A stretch of 64,000 nucleotides of DNA. Origin: Strigamia acuminata. Its lineage: Eukaryota; Arthropoda; Chilopoda; Geophilomorpha; Linotaeniidae. Within the stretch, counting starts at the first letter, position 1. Every line of letters begins with the position of its first letter. The notes under the pieces are model-generated. The model saw only the letters and a program-made list of their open reading frames with translations, was not told where the DNA came from and ran no database searches. The position numbers and the translations under genes were made by a program. The stretch covers positions 3,435,605 to 3,499,604 of the forward strand of contig OX442321.1 of NCBI GenBank assembly GCA_949358305.1, given 5' to 3'. Positions 20,531 to 31,559 of this stretch are shown here, piece after piece.

Positions 20531-23500
20531 ATGGCGTCGTGGGGAAGAATTTCGAGAGCGGCTAGATTGCCAAGGAATATCCATCGAGGGAGAATTCCAT
20601 ACAGATACAAGAGAGAATTCGTCAAGAGAGGTTTTACAGCATTTCAAGCACGCAAAGCCTTCACAACAGCCATCCAAAGATTTTGGGGAACGACGAAACG
20701 ACTATTTAAAGGATTCAAAACATGTTTCCACGAAGTTTTGAGACAGATCCCAATTACAGAGGACACACATGGCCCAATTTGGAACCAGATGATAGGGGAC
20801 GAATATCCAATAGAAGAGGAGGAAGCAGCCGATCTCAAAATATACCAGAATCCTGCGACAAACAAATTTAAATTCGTGGAAGAGGTGATGGCAAAGCTGA
20901 AAGCCGGAGCACCAGAAGTAGCGGCTAAATATATGGAGGAGAAGACAGCTTACCTCGAAGCTCAGGCCTTATTGCCTTCCCCGGAGTTAGATAAAGAGCC
21001 GCCATACTTCATAAAGAGTCAGTACAAGATGCACCAACTCCATATGACGGGACTCATTGGCCAAAACATCACACCGCTCAATTTAGAAGGTGAGCCGCAA
21101 GCCGAGGATTTTGGACCGCTCGTGTACGCCAAACAACAGCGGCAGGAGCAGGACGAGTGGGAGGCAGCATTAGAGCAGGCGGCAGAAGAAACGGTGAAGG
21201 AATTGCACGAGGAAGTGGAGTTTCTGAAATGTGTCAGAACGGAAGAAGAGGAAACCAAACGGCGAGGAAGAGAAGCCAGATCACGAGGAGCCCTTCGTTA
21301 CTCCAGGAGTGAGAGACACAAAAGGACAACTCCTCCTCGAAGAATCAGCCCAAAATATTATACCAGGGAATTCAGATCTAGGCGAAAAGAGTACAGAAGT
21401 GCGGAAATAAGTCCGAGAAGATGTCAAAGTCGAGATAGAAAAGAAAGTCCCCGACGAAGGAGTAAAAGTCCAAGACGGCAATATTTCTCTCGTCAAACGC
21501 AAATGGAGAAAAGATTAAGTCGAACAGACAAAGATTCAGAGAGGGAAGTAAAGAGGCATCAACGAAGCTCGGAAATAAGTCCGAAAAGGAATTCGAGGCG
21601 ACACGAAACGACAGAGCAAGAATACGTACCTAGACACCACCGAGCAACAGAGAAGCGTCCGTCAGCCGAAGGAAATCGAATTGAGCGGACAAAGAAGCGC
21701 CCACGGTCGTCACACCGCTATTCAGAAATGCGCCCAGCAAGAAAAGTGACAATTTCGGCAAGTAAAGATGAGACACTACAGGTGCAAATTCGCAGAAGTT
21801 CGTCGGACGAGTATTTGACGGCACATGAGATGGAGCTAGATCAATACGTGGTAATGGACGAGTGTCAACGTTCGCCATCGCCTGAGTCGGAGGAAGAGCA
21901 GCAATTGGCTGAAACGACTGTTCGCATTTTGGAGGAACGGGAGCCAACAGCGACAGTCATACACGACATTGAAAAACAACAGGGAGGTGAAACCAACAAA
22001 AGAGGGCCACGAACACCACCTACTACCCCGCCAAGACAGCAGGAAGTACAGAAACCATCGCTGGCCACCCCTCCAAGACCGGACCAGGCGCCAAAGACAC
22101 CACCACCGAGTACGCACACTCCTATTACCTGGACTCCAACCACGTGCCCGCCAACGCCAACGCCGCGAGTGTCATCACCAGAGATTTCCAGCTGCCGAGA
22201 GTTGCCGACTCTTGACGAGGCCTTAGCCCAGGCATGGGAGAAAAGGGCAAGGGAACCAGCGCGAAAAAAAGGACCATCGCGAATACTGCGCCCGAGGATG
22301 CGAGATCCAAGGAAGGTACAACCAAAAGCTACGCCAAGTGCCGCCTTGGGGGTGCCTCACCCTCACTTGCAGCCAATTACGGAACCAATTCCCCAAACGG
22401 ACTTATCACTGCCAATTCCATCAGTAGCCACTGTGATGTACACGATAGACCCATCAGTCAAATTAGCCGAAGATTTCGATAGATACTATCGACAGCTGTG
22501 GACAATGTATCTGAAATTTCCATTATGTAACCAAGGACTTCTGACCCCGACGATGGACGAGTACCAGCAAGCCCAATTAGCAGAATCACTAAATGAACGA
22601 CGGAGATGCGCTCAAGCCTTCGTCGCCCAACCCACCGAATTGAGAACCAAAGAATGGCTAGCTTGGTTCGAAGTGCAAATGTCAGTGGCATTAATAAGAC
22701 TTTTGTTTCCAGGAGTTTTCCAAGCGGTCGAAGCATCGCTGATCGCCACAAGTTTCCTATGGACGTCAGCAATGGGCATCCCACCTGAGTTGTTCGACAG
22801 CTGGAAAACAGTATTGGGAGACCCACCTGTCATCCGGGCCCAATTGGAACGAGAAGTTTTTAAAACGGGAGAAACATCGGGGCAGTGCATGCTGAGACTG
22901 CGGGGCGAATGGATTCTGAGAAGACAGAGTTTGCAACTGCAACGGAATTTTGGGACGTGTGCGCAGCAAGTGGCTGACCCACCAGCAGCGGGAGGGGCGG
23001 TGCCCACAGTCTTTATGACTGCCACGCCGAGCCACCAGCCAACCAAAAAAGCAATAGCTCCAGAATCCGATGTTGAGTTGAAATTGACCACCGATACTGA
23101 GATGTTTGATGTCGAAGGGAATGAGCCCTTAAATAGAGCTAGTGGAAGCTCGCAAAAAACAGCGTCTGGCAGAAGTTCGGCAGCCATTAAAGGGACGAAA
23201 AAGAATCCAAACCAAGACTACAGGAAAATAAAACAGTTGTATCCAGGTCTGAGATTCCCCGAATACGCGCGAACTCTACTTATCTATAATGCGACGTTAT
23301 GCCATGAGGCATTGAAGTGGCTCGAGAATGCTGTCAGAGAGCCTAAACGCATAATTCAGCATCAACGACTAGTTGCGGTGCGGAGACCACCCACCGGATC
23401 CCGCGAAAAATATGACATCGATTATGACCGAGTATTCCCGAGGACCAAGTTCATCAAAGAAGTCTGGCTCCATGTCAACAATGGCGCCACCTCGGGACCA

Positions 23501-23578
23501 ACCCAGCATCTGCCAAAATTTTCGGTTTCCGAAAGCGAAGCTCCAACTCCGGAGTCAGTTTTCCGAATCGAGAAGTGA
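20531..23578 (+). CDS. Third ORF of element 1, SR-rich protein of unknown function
   Basis: 1015 aa; the ATG has a strong context (gccatgg). I do not recognise the protein. The basic N-terminus (about 1-65, many R/K) is followed by acidic and coiled stretches to about 240. About 240-400 is rich in R-S and S-P-R pairs, as in SR splicing factors. About 480-600 is proline/threonine-rich with PPTTPP-type runs. The C-terminal half has W-, L- and R-rich segments that look folded (about 640-780 and 890-975). There is no signal peptide, transmembrane helix or fusion-protein pattern, so it is not an envelope. It could be a nucleic-acid-binding accessory or captured host protein. Complete and open, with codon use like gag and pol by eye. 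Confidence 0.85.
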   Translation: MASWGRISRAARLPRNIHRGRIPYRYKREFVKRGFTAFQARKAFTTAIQRFWGTTKRLFKGFKTCFHEVLRQIPITEDTHGPIWNQMIGDEYPIEEEEAADLKIYQNPATNKFKFVEEVMAKLKAGAPEVAAKYMEEKTAYLEAQALLPSPELDKEPPYFIKSQYKMHQLHMTGLIGQNITPLNLEGEPQAEDFGPLVYAKQQRQEQDEWEAALEQAAEETVKELHEEVEFLKCVRTEEEETKRRGREARSRGALRYSRSERHKRTTPPRRISPKYYTREFRSRRKEYRSAEISPRRCQSRDRKESPRRRSKSPRRQYFSRQTQMEKRLSRTDKDSEREVKRHQRSSEISPKRNSRRHETTEQEYVPRHHRATEKRPSAEGNRIERTKKRPRSSHRYSEMRPARKVTISASKDETLQVQIRRSSSDEYLTAHEMELDQYVVMDECQRSPSPESEEEQQLAETTVRILEEREPTATVIHDIEKQQGGETNKRGPRTPPTTPPRQQEVQKPSLATPPRPDQAPKTPPPSTHTPITWTPTTCPPTPTPRVSSPEISSCRELPTLDEALAQAWEKRAREPARKKGPSRILRPRMRDPRKVQPKATPSAALGVPHPHLQPITEPIPQTDLSLPIPSVATVMYTIDPSVKLAEDFDRYYRQLWTMYLKFPLCNQGLLTPTMDEYQQAQLAESLNERRRCAQAFVAQPTELRTKEWLAWFEVQMSVALIRLLFPGVFQAVEASLIATSFLWTSAMGIPPELFDSWKTVLGDPPVIRAQLEREVFKTGETSGQCMLRLRGEWILRRQSLQLQRNFGTCAQQVADPPAAGGAVPTVFMTATPSHQPTKKAIAPESDVELKLTTDTEMFDVEGNEPLNRASGSSQKTASGRSSAAIKGTKKNPNQDYRKIKQLYPGLRFPEYARTLLIYNATLCHEALKWLENAVREPKRIIQHQRLVAVRRPPTGSREKYDIDYDRVFPRTKFIKEVWLHVNNGATSGPTQHLPKFSVSESEAPTPESVFRIEK

Positions 23579-23606
23579 GAAGTGAAGGAAGAATCGGAGA
23601 ACCTTC

Positions 23607-23622
23607 CTAAAAAGAGGGGAGG
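23607..23622 (+). promoter_or_regulatory. 3' polypurine tract of element 1
   Basis: ctaaaaagaggggagg abuts the 3' LTR (TGTAGTGACC at 23623) directly, as expected for the primer of plus-strand synthesis. Confidence 0.9.
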
Positions 23623-24627
23623 TGTAGTGACCCTAGTGGTCACTAATGAAGTGTCGGGAATGAGCCCGAAATAAAATATTAAATTGGAGATTGTTTTATT
23701 TTATTTTATATTTTTTATGATTTCCTGTCTAGATAAAGGGAGTTAGGCAGGGTGGGAGGAATTGTGGGTGGTCGCCAAGGAAACCAGCCCGCAACCTCCC
23801 GGAGCAGGAAACACTTCCTGTGAGGAGCAGAAAAACTCCTCAGTTTGAAACCTACTTTGAGAGCAACCAGTCACCAAAATCTTCCTGAGAAAACACCATT
23901 CTACAAGCCGATTTAGTGAAAGATTGTCAGAGTATTTGGACTCATTCTTGCAGATTGCCAGAGCGATTTGTGAGATATTTCTTGCTGTTACTTCAGTTAG
24001 TGACAGTGGGATTTTTATCTTGCCAAACAAGTATTGTTTGGAGGGATTTCTATTCTTGGCCAACAGCCATTGTTGGACTGAGACTTCTCACTCGCGACGA
24101 AGCGAAGTGAGCGCGAGTGTGAGAGATTGTTGTGCGGAATCAGCCGCAACGACGCCGCGACGACGACGTTGCGACCTGGAGAGGACGAAGAGAGCGGGAT
24201 TGAGCCCGAACGAGTCACGAGGAAGTAGTTGGAACGGAATTGAGTCCGTGTTGAAGAAACGTCGAGGCCGAGCCGAGCGTCGAGTGAAGCGAATCCAAGC
24301 GTTCGGCGTTCCCGAGAAGTGGAGTCGTCGAATCGACTGGATTCTTTATCATTTTCCTTTGCTTTTAATTATATTTCTTTTAGTAAATTATTTCTTCAGT
24401 CATTTAATTTATCCGTTTATCACAAAATAATATCTTGTATTCGATTTAGTGTTTATTCTAAGTTTGAATAAATCGTCTGTTAATTGAGAAATAATTGAGT
24501 CATTATTTCTCCTATCATTTGAGTTAATATTAAGTTATTTTGAGAAGTATTTGTATAAGTCCTGGCACGGCATCAATGAGTTTAGTTTTATTGTTAATAT
24601 TCTTCACAGTAATTTGAGCTCATTACA
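23623..24627 (+). repeat. 3' LTR of element 1
   Basis: 1005 bp, offset by 13922 from the 5' copy and, as far as I could compare by eye, identical to it. It is followed by the target duplication ACTC at 24628-24631 and then the resumed upstream module of paralogue A. Confidence 0.97.
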
Positions 24628-25119
24628 ACTCTTTAAATAAGGATGATATTTCCAAATTGAGTGTAAACAATCATTAATTCATTTTATTAATTTATAATAT
24701 TAATATTAATAATAATAATCTCAACTCCAAACTGTCTGAAACAGTAGGTGCATTCAATAAGTCTAAAACGTATGCAAAACTCGTTTCGCGTTTGCACGTG
24801 ACGTCATTCCCATTCCCATTGAATAACATGTTATGCAATGGGAATGACGTCAAGTGCAAACACGAAACGAGTTTTGCATACGTTTTAGACTTATTGAATG
24901 CACCTAGTAATAACTCTTCAACGCTTAGCTCAATTGTCATGTAATTTTGACTACTGATTCTTTGGGGAATTTCTTGGTCAACGCAACAATTTTCTGATCG
25001 CTACGTTATTCTATTGACGAGTTATACCAAGTTAAGAGCCGTTGCCCAATTATCTATCGTTGGCATGCATCATTGTCATCATCTTTTGTTTTACTTCACT
25101 GCGAATTTCACCATTGCAA
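24628..25119. other. Inter-paralogue spacer A/B
   Basis: It resumes the upstream module of paralogue A after the LTR insertion (ctctttaaataaggatgatatttcc is also at 27.4, 31.9 and 35.7 kb). It holds the foldback element at 24747-24904 and ends in the 3' flank of paralogue B. No gene seen. Confidence 0.6.
24747..24904. mobile_element. Foldback MITE with TA target duplication
   Basis: 158 bp that are almost entirely one inverted repeat: the left arm starting GGTGCATTCAATAAG and the right arm ending in its complement pair for about 68 bp, with a central part of about 20 nt. TA flanks both ends (24745-24746, 24905-24906). The paralogous segments near 27.54 and 32.06 kb lack it, which gives an empty site. 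The size, palindromy and TA fit a Tc1/mariner-type miniature element. Confidence 0.85.
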
Positions 25120-26813
25120 ATGAAGAATGCTTGCAGTGCTTGTGTTAGAGTATTTCCAACGAAATTGGTTCCCAGTAGACATTTGCACGATCGTGCAAAA
25201 TTGGATTCCTCTCTTGTGGTGACCCTGATTTTATTCCGCCTAAAATCATCGTCCCCACTGAAATAATTATGTAATTAATTATTTAATGTGGCACACGCCA
25301 AAAGTGTGACTTGAGAGCGGAAATCCCTCAGGCACACTTTACCCTTTTTTGGGCTAAAACATTACATCAGAGTGATGATGATGATGTAATACATCCTGTA
25401 TTGCACCAAAATCATCACTCTACGCACATTTCGTGCGCAGGACCAGAGAGTGCATAAAAGCCCCAAATTTTGGCGGCGAGATCACTCTCGACCACATCAC
25501 CAACAAGAACACAACTTCACTGCTTTGAAAAGGACCAAAAACCCGTAACTTCAAGTATTGATCGTGTTAGTTTGGTGAGTTGAGATTCATCTTTGCTGTT
25601 TCCACTGTATTGACGGTGGAACCAGCCTCATTTGCGCTTTGCGTGTAATCGACATCGTCGATTACCCGCACTTACACGAATCTCGGGTCACACCCGAGAA
25701 AACCGCTCACTGTCGGTTATTGTGAGTCTCGTCCGACTTGTTCCGAGACTCATCGTCGCTGGCACAGCACACACGTTTGCCCGTGAACCATCGTAGAGGC
25801 TGTGGACCACCGTGAGCTTTCCTCCGGAGTCCGCAGTTGAAACCATCGTACGAGCAACGAAATTTGTCTCGGCAAGTTCGTCTCGCCATTTTTGGTGTAC
25901 GTGACAAGCGTGCCAAAATAAAGCCTTTGTTCAGCGAGAGCATTGTCGCTCTCGTAATATTTCCTTTCTATTTCTTTCTACTTAATTTCTAGTCAAATTA
26001 TTAGTATTATTAATATCATTATCATTGTAATTTCCACGAATAAAGTTATTTGTATTTTTATTACATTCAAACGGCAGTTTTCATTTCATTAAAATTACCC
26101 CTAGACACTATTTTACAGGCACTAGAGTCTAAGTCCTATCAACGGCATCTCAATTGCGGATAGACCAAGTAAAGGTAAGTATTTTACAGGTCGAATACCC
26201 GGAGTCGCAACACTCTAGCGCACGACCTAGAAACATTAGAAAAACCGACAACCTCCAAGTCTGACACTAAATTCACCTTCTTGTCAGCTTTGGTGAATGT
26301 ATTAAATTTAATCTTTAGATTAGTCTACTGCAGCTTAACCAAGTCAGAAATAAGTTGATCGTCGCTGCATTCTACTGGTGAACACACATTGAAGGCTCTG
26401 ATGGGTTCAACTTTGGCTTTAGGGTTGTTCCCCGACGAGTCAAACTTTGTTTCTCCTTCTTCAGAAGTGCATGCAGGCACGTCTGGATGGGAATACTCAT
26501 CGATGATTTTCTTAGGACTGAAATTATGAAAGAATTATTTCCAACGTAGGTATCTGGATTGTATTTGCTTATTCGAGGTATTTTACTTGCAAGGTAAATC
26601 ACACGCGCAATCTACTTTAAATGTTGCTATTGTGTTTGAAGTTTCTTTGGGGAAGATCATGAATGAATGAATGTTTTTTTCTGCCACTAATTTTTATTTC
26701 AGATTGTGCTTTCGTAGTGTGTTTGTATCGAACTTACCTCCATCGGTATCGGCATCGACAACGCAATTCATCAGGCAGCAAAAATACAAGAACACCAAAG
26801 TGTTACTCAACAT
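25120..26813 (-). pseudogene. Cys-rich secreted-protein paralogue B, interrupted
   Basis: Exon 1 is intact at 26813-26738: a 25-codon signal peptide starting MLSNTLVFLYFCC, then a GTAAGT donor. Exon 2 is missing and exon 3 survives only as its last part (DCACDLPC, near 26590). The final exon starts at 26517, has an in-frame TAG at 26327-26325 where paralogue D has TGG, and is cut by a solo LTR at 25215-26212. The 3' remainder (about 25120-25210) still aligns with paralogues A, C and D. It cannot encode the full product. Confidence 0.88.
25215..26212 (+). mobile_element. Solo LTR, 998 bp, inside paralogue B
   Basis: It begins TGTGGTGACC, ends GTCGCAACA and is flanked by the 4-bp duplication CTCT (25211-25214, 26213-26216). 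Its ends resemble the LTR of element 2 (TGTGGTGATC start; CCCGGATCGCAGCA end against CCCGGAGTCGCAACA). It is the product of recombination between the LTRs of a former full element, inserted in the last exon of paralogue B. Confidence 0.93.
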
Positions 26814-27049
26814 CTTTTCAAGCTGAAAACAAATTAAAATAGTAAATAATATGCACACGGAAATTAACCCTCCCAACTTCAATCTTGGGTCAATTTCGCC
26901 CTCGAAGAGTGTTTTTAATTTTTATCTCAACAACTAAAGGGGATTTTCTTTCTGAAATTTCATGTATTTTTATTTAAGATCATAACAAGCAATAAAAAAA
27001 AAATAATGAATTTAAAAAATCCAAAAAAATACCAAATTGCTTAAATTTC

Positions 27050-27415
27050 TTCATAAACATGAAATACTCGGAGAATAAAATCATTTTCACAAATTTTTGA
27101 AAATTTCTTTTGGCGTTGAGTAAAAAATGACTGGGGTTTGGTGACTTAGGGTGGTACTGCTAGGGTTAAGGACCAAAATCATGCATCATATTCCCAAGAA
27201 AAGGCTCAAAGTGAAGGGATCTCTCAGATATTAAATCTGCGGTATGTAAAGTAAATTAAAACTTACCCTGATGTGGTTCAGAAGGAAATGATTCTGATTT
27301 TCAAACGTTTGTTTTTTTTCAACTAACGAGTCTCTACCTGCAGCTATAGAATTCAACAGGTGGAACCTCTAATGAATATATTGTTTGAAATAAACTATAA
27401 TGACTCTTTAAATAA
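27050..27415 (-). promoter_or_regulatory. Upstream module of paralogue B
   Basis: Second copy of the conserved module. The predicted non-coding exon ends at 27267 before a GTAAGT donor (27266-27261). The segment includes aatatattcattagaggttcc, which is shared by all copies. Confidence 0.5.
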
Positions 27416-27676
27416 GGATGATATTTCCAAATTGAGTGTACACAATCATTAATTCATTTTATTAATTTATAATGCACACCTATCTATAAACGTTTTATAA
27501 TATTAATATTAATAATAATAATCTTAACTCTAAATTGTCTGAAACAGAAATAATACTTCAACGCTTACTTGTTAGCTCAATTGTCATGACATTTTGACTA
27601 CTGATTCTTTGTAGAATTTCTTGGTCAACGCAACACTTTTCAGATTGCTACATTGTTCTATTGACGAGTTATACCA

Positions 27677-28051
27677 TGTATAAAGCTGGGATGTCTTGAG
27701 TGTTTAATACGGTCCACTATCAGTACTTTTCGGGAGCAATAAAGCAATGATGTTGTGGGTTCTATTATTTTGTCAAGAGTCCCGTTCGAAGCTAGGGCGT
27801 GAGCCCGGCACGCTTCGAAATTGTGCAGATAATCTGCGCAATTACTTGTAGCTAAAACTGGTGCAACAAAGGATTATTGCACCATAACGGCTAATTGCCG
27901 TTTTCACCCCGGACAACCTGGGGTGAGATGTGCCTAGGGAAGTTTCCTCCTCTCGGTCACATGATCTGACTTGGCGTGTGCCAAGCCAAATTAATTAGAA
28001 GATAAAATAAATTCACCTTCTAAGTGGTGAAAACAGTTTGAGATCACCACA
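27677..28051 (-). mobile_element. LTR fragment related to element 2
   Basis: On the minus strand it begins TGTGGTGATCTC and follows the first 370 bp or so of the element 2 LTR, including ggcacacgcca, ccccaggttgtccggggtg and gatagtggaccgt, then ends near ctttataca. It interrupts the array sequence ttgacgagttatacca, which continues in paralogues A and D. No convincing target duplication was found, so it is either truncated or an older, shorter LTR. Confidence 0.75.
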
Positions 28052-28376
28052 ACACGCATGTAGCTATTCCAGCTTCGCAATTTCAAAGTTATGACATCAT
28101 TCCTTCATTTCACACAGCTCACGGATTGGCTGCGGCATGATCGCGGGCGAAATAGTACTTGCCCCAAGTACTATTTTCAAAAGTACATTTCCAACTGATG
28201 GTAAGGAAATGACATCATCTGCGCATGCGCAATGGCAACGCGATCGTGCCGCGATGCGCCCAGCATTACAAGTTAGTGTGGAAAAAGACGTAGTCCTACC
28301 GCGTCAAAAGCAAAGACTAGACAAGTAATGCAATTAAACTTTATTATTTTATCGTTTTAACAATAAACTATAACAC
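28052..28376. other. 3' flank of paralogue C
   Basis: No gene. 28260-28340 matches 32.86-32.94 kb (acaagttagNgtggaaaaa ... ccgcgtcaaaagcaaa). 28130-28260 is locally GC-rich. Confidence 0.5.
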
Positions 28377-30889
28377 TCAACACGTGAAACTTAGAAAAGC
28401 ACTTTCAGGATCAAGAACAGATTCGCATCTGACGTATACTCTTACTGCTGTTGTTAGAGCATTTCGAACGAAATTTGTGGCTTGTAGACATTCGCACGAT
28501 CGTGCAAATTTTGGATCGCCGCTCTTACCACACGTGACAGAATCAACAGAGAAACTTACAATCTTCAAGTCTGACAATCGATACACCTTCTTAGCAGAAT
28601 CGGCGAATGAATTAAATGTAACCGTTGGATCAGTCCATTGTATGGTAATATAGTCAGTAATAGTTTCATCGTCGTTGCATTCAACTGGTAAACACTCGGC
28701 ACGGTCCTTGATGTCTTCAGCACTAACTCCAGGGTTGTTCCTCGACGAGTCCGTGTTTGTTCCTTCTTGAAGGTCTTCAGAAGGGCATACTGGCATGACT
28801 GGATAGACAAAGTTATCAACGATTTTCTTAGGACTGAAATTAAGCAAGAATTATTTCCAACACATCTGGATTATATTCGCTTATTCGAGTTATTTTACTT
28901 GCAAGGCAATGCACACTTGCAAACTGCGGTAAATTTAGGCACCTTTACTTGAAAAGCAAAGCGGTAACCATCTTTATCATTTGGATACGAACAAACTGTA
29001 AAATCTTCGTCTTTTTTGAAAGATGAAAATCCGGAAACCAAACATCTGCTACAGGGCGGTAAAATAAGATTGGTCGGCAGCGGTTCAAACCTAAGTGACA
29101 AATGGATTTAATTATTTATGACTTGTTGGTCATCATCGTCTGTTGATATTCTATTTTTTAAAGAAATATATTTTACTGTCGAACGTCGTCAAGAATTGCA
29201 TCAATTTTATTTTCGGCAAGAAGTGTACACTCGTAACACGCTGAAATGATAATGAGTAATGTATTACATGTTTACAATCGCGACATTTGCCTTCCAAAAT
29301 GTATAGCATTAAGTCTGGTTCACACTTGCGGCCTTGATTTATGGGCGGGTGTCTTCCCCCTGTCTGTTAAGTCAATTGAGAAAGAAAGAGTCGGCACTCT
29401 CCCGTTTTTGGCGCAATCAGGCCACGCCTCCAATCGACACTAGCACTCGTAGTGGTGGGGTTGCTACCAACAGTTCCAGATCAACTGTGTGATACCCGAA
29501 ATAATTGAAATAATTGAAATAATTAAAATAATTGGACAATGGCACCTCCAAACAGCAATGGAAATTATTGCAATGCCTACAACTCATCTGTTTTTGAATA
29601 AAAAATCATTAATTTTGCCAATATCGATCAAAAATCATTAATTTTGACCAATATGGATAAAAAACAATCAGTTTTTAATTAGAATAGAGCAAAAATAATC
29701 AGTTTTTAATCAGAATAGAGCAAAAATAATCAGTTTTTGACAAATTTTAATCAAAATTTATCAGTTTTGACCAATTTTGATGAAAATTAATTAGTTTTTT
29801 ACCAATTTTGAGCAAAAATCAGCAGTTTTTGACCAATCTTGACCAAAATTTATTATGTTATGTCCAATTTGGTCCAAAATTCATTATTTTATAACCAATT
29901 TGGTCCAAAATTCATTATTGTATAACCAATTTGGTTCAAAATTCATCATTTTATGACCAAAACAATTTTAAAAAAATTCATCAGACTTTGCTTCATTTTT
30001 AATCAAAATAATGCCAAATTGCTCTCCTTGTATTCTGTTGTTGTACCTCTTTTAATTAAATATTACTCACTACCTATTTTAACCTATTCAACCTATTTTA
30101 ACTACATTTGTAAACAGATGATATTAAAACTTGAGTCCATTATATTTGTCTTTCCACATATTTTTGTTCTGGAATAAAATAAAATTGTTATTTTTAATAA
30201 ATACCTTAAAAATAACATAAAACCTTAATTTATCTAATGGATATTTGGACATTTACGGCTCAAATACATTGCTAGCTAGTAGCAGAGCCACACAATCAGC
30301 ATACCAACCACACGAGGGAGCCACCGTCGATATGACGTTTATGACGCAACAATGATTGCACAAACTACAAAGCTTCCGACAGAGAGTGCCAGCTCTTACT
30401 GTCTTTACTCTATGGTAAAACGTAGTGAGTCGAATGATAGCCGAGTATCATTCTCACGATATAAATTGCAGAAACTCAGTGCAGGTATTTTAGACTTTTT
30501 GAAATAAAAATTAAGAGTTTAAAAAAATAATTGTCCATCTACTCAAACTTTTTGGTCATAATATGCAAACAATACAGTTAATTAAAATTTTATTGGTCCT
30601 CCCCCTTTGACTAACTGCTTGCAGTGTTCTGTACTCCATCCTCTTGACATTCAATCATGTTAATTTGTGACGTTGCTCGCGCGCAGTGCTAATATGTAAA
30701 TTTAGTATTAAAGTCCACGAATGCAAATAAGCTCGGCTATGTTGTTCCATGTCTAATTTCTTCCTCAGCAGAGAAGTTTGTGCTTTCGCATGTATCAAAC
30801 TTACGTCCAACATCGTCAGCGATACCGATACCGGCAACGCAATTAATCAGGCAGCACAAATACAAGATCGCCACAGTGTTTCTCAACAT
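28377..30889 (-). CDS. Secreted 16-cysteine protein, paralogue C
   Basis: Predicted 265 aa from four exons (minus strand): 30889-30805, 29240-29177, 29090-28899 and 28833-28377. All junctions are GT-AG and 798 nt stay in frame to the stop. Residues 1-20 are a signal peptide (MLRNTVAILYLCC...). The mature part begins near CYECTLLAE. Exon 3 has PPCSRC, then C and CKCALPC; exon 4 has single cysteines, an NNPGVS segment and SCECLQATNFVRNAL. The mature chain has sixteen cysteines, as in paralogue D, which fits eight disulfides and an extracellular protein. I do not recognise the family. Intron 1 (1.56 kb) carries low-complexity repeats. It is probably transcribed from the upstream module at 31.6-31.9 kb through a non-coding first exon. 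Confidence 0.8.
29500..29960. repeat. AT-rich degenerate repeats in intron 1 of paralogue C
   Basis: Irregular 30-40 bp repeats of the type accaatttNgNtcaaaattcatta with drifting spacing. They are non-coding. Confidence 0.75.
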
Positions 30890-31197
30890 GTTTTCAAGCT
30901 GAAAGCAAATTAAAATAGTAAATAATATGCACACAGAGATTAACCCTCCCCATCCCAACCTTGGGTCAATTTTGACCTTCATGAGTATTTTTAATTTTTT
31001 TCTCAAAAACTAAAGAGATTTTCTTTCTGAAATTTCATGTATTTTCATTTAAGATCATAACAAGCAATAAAAAAAAAGTATTTGATTTAAAAATACCAAA
31101 AATCTTTTTTCTTAAAATTCCTCGTTAGCCAACTACTTTTGAATACAATCTCAATTATTTTTGTCACTCTAAGCTTATTTCGACAAATACCAAATTA

Positions 31198-31547
31198 CCG
31201 TACTGCCTTGAACAATGGCCGAGCGCAATTAAGCGCCGGCTCTTGATTAAGCGCCTGGCAACCGCCACTCGAAAAACCAATAAGCGCCTGCCTCAAATAA
31301 ACGCCGGGCGCGTTTAAACGCCGGGTTAACCGGAAAATACTTTAAAAACGGTTATTAAAAACGGTTTTTAGTAGCCTTTTGGAGGAAACTTCGACGGACG
31401 AAACCTCAACAAACGAAACGTTCGGAGTCAGCAACTTTTTTTTTGGATAGAGGCCTGGCTTAAATAATCGCCTGGTTTTGAATAAGCGCCTGGCGGGCGA
31501 GTCGAAAAAAAAATTAAACGCCCGAGTCATTGTTCAAGGCAGTACGG
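31198..31547. mobile_element. 350-bp MITE with TA target duplication
   Basis: The left end CCGTACTGCCTTGAACAATG and the right end are reverse complements for at least 20 bp. TA flanks both ends (31196-31197, 31548-31549). Inside are several copies of aataagcgcctgg and its variants. Paralogous modules at 27.04 and 35.31 kb lack the insert (ataccaaattgcttaaatt), which gives an empty site. No transposase is encoded. Confidence 0.87.
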
Positions 31548-31559
31548 TACTTGAATTTC

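Larger units (their letters stand above)
9701..24627 (+). mobile_element. Complete 14.9-kb Ty3/gypsy LTR retrotransposon (element 1)
   Basis: LTRs of 1005 bp at both ends begin TGTAGTGACC and end TTACA; I saw no difference between the two copies. The 4-bp target duplication ACTC flanks the element (9697-9700 and 24628-24631). The undisturbed sequence aatgactctttaaata in the paralogous modules gives the empty site. Order: LTR, primer-binding site, gag, -1 frameshift, pol (PR-RT-RNaseH-IN), a spacer with a TATA box, a third ORF, polypurine tract, LTR. All three long ORFs are open, so insertion was recent and the element may be competent. At 14.9 kb it is large for Metaviridae, which usually span 5-10 kb. 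No envelope gene is present. Confidence 0.97.

Noticed and set aside
10829-23578. Many minus-strand ORFs opposite gag, pol and the third ORF
   Set aside because: They are shadows of the coding strand, with no domains and no context.
20531-23578. Third ORF of element 1 as an envelope gene (errantivirus type)
   Set aside because: No signal peptide, furin-type site, fusion peptide or transmembrane segment; composition is SR- and P-rich.
27677-28051. Complete solo LTR with target duplication
   Set aside because: Candidate 4-bp flanks do not match with TG...CA ends; a catg match exists only with non-canonical ends, so it is listed as a fragment.
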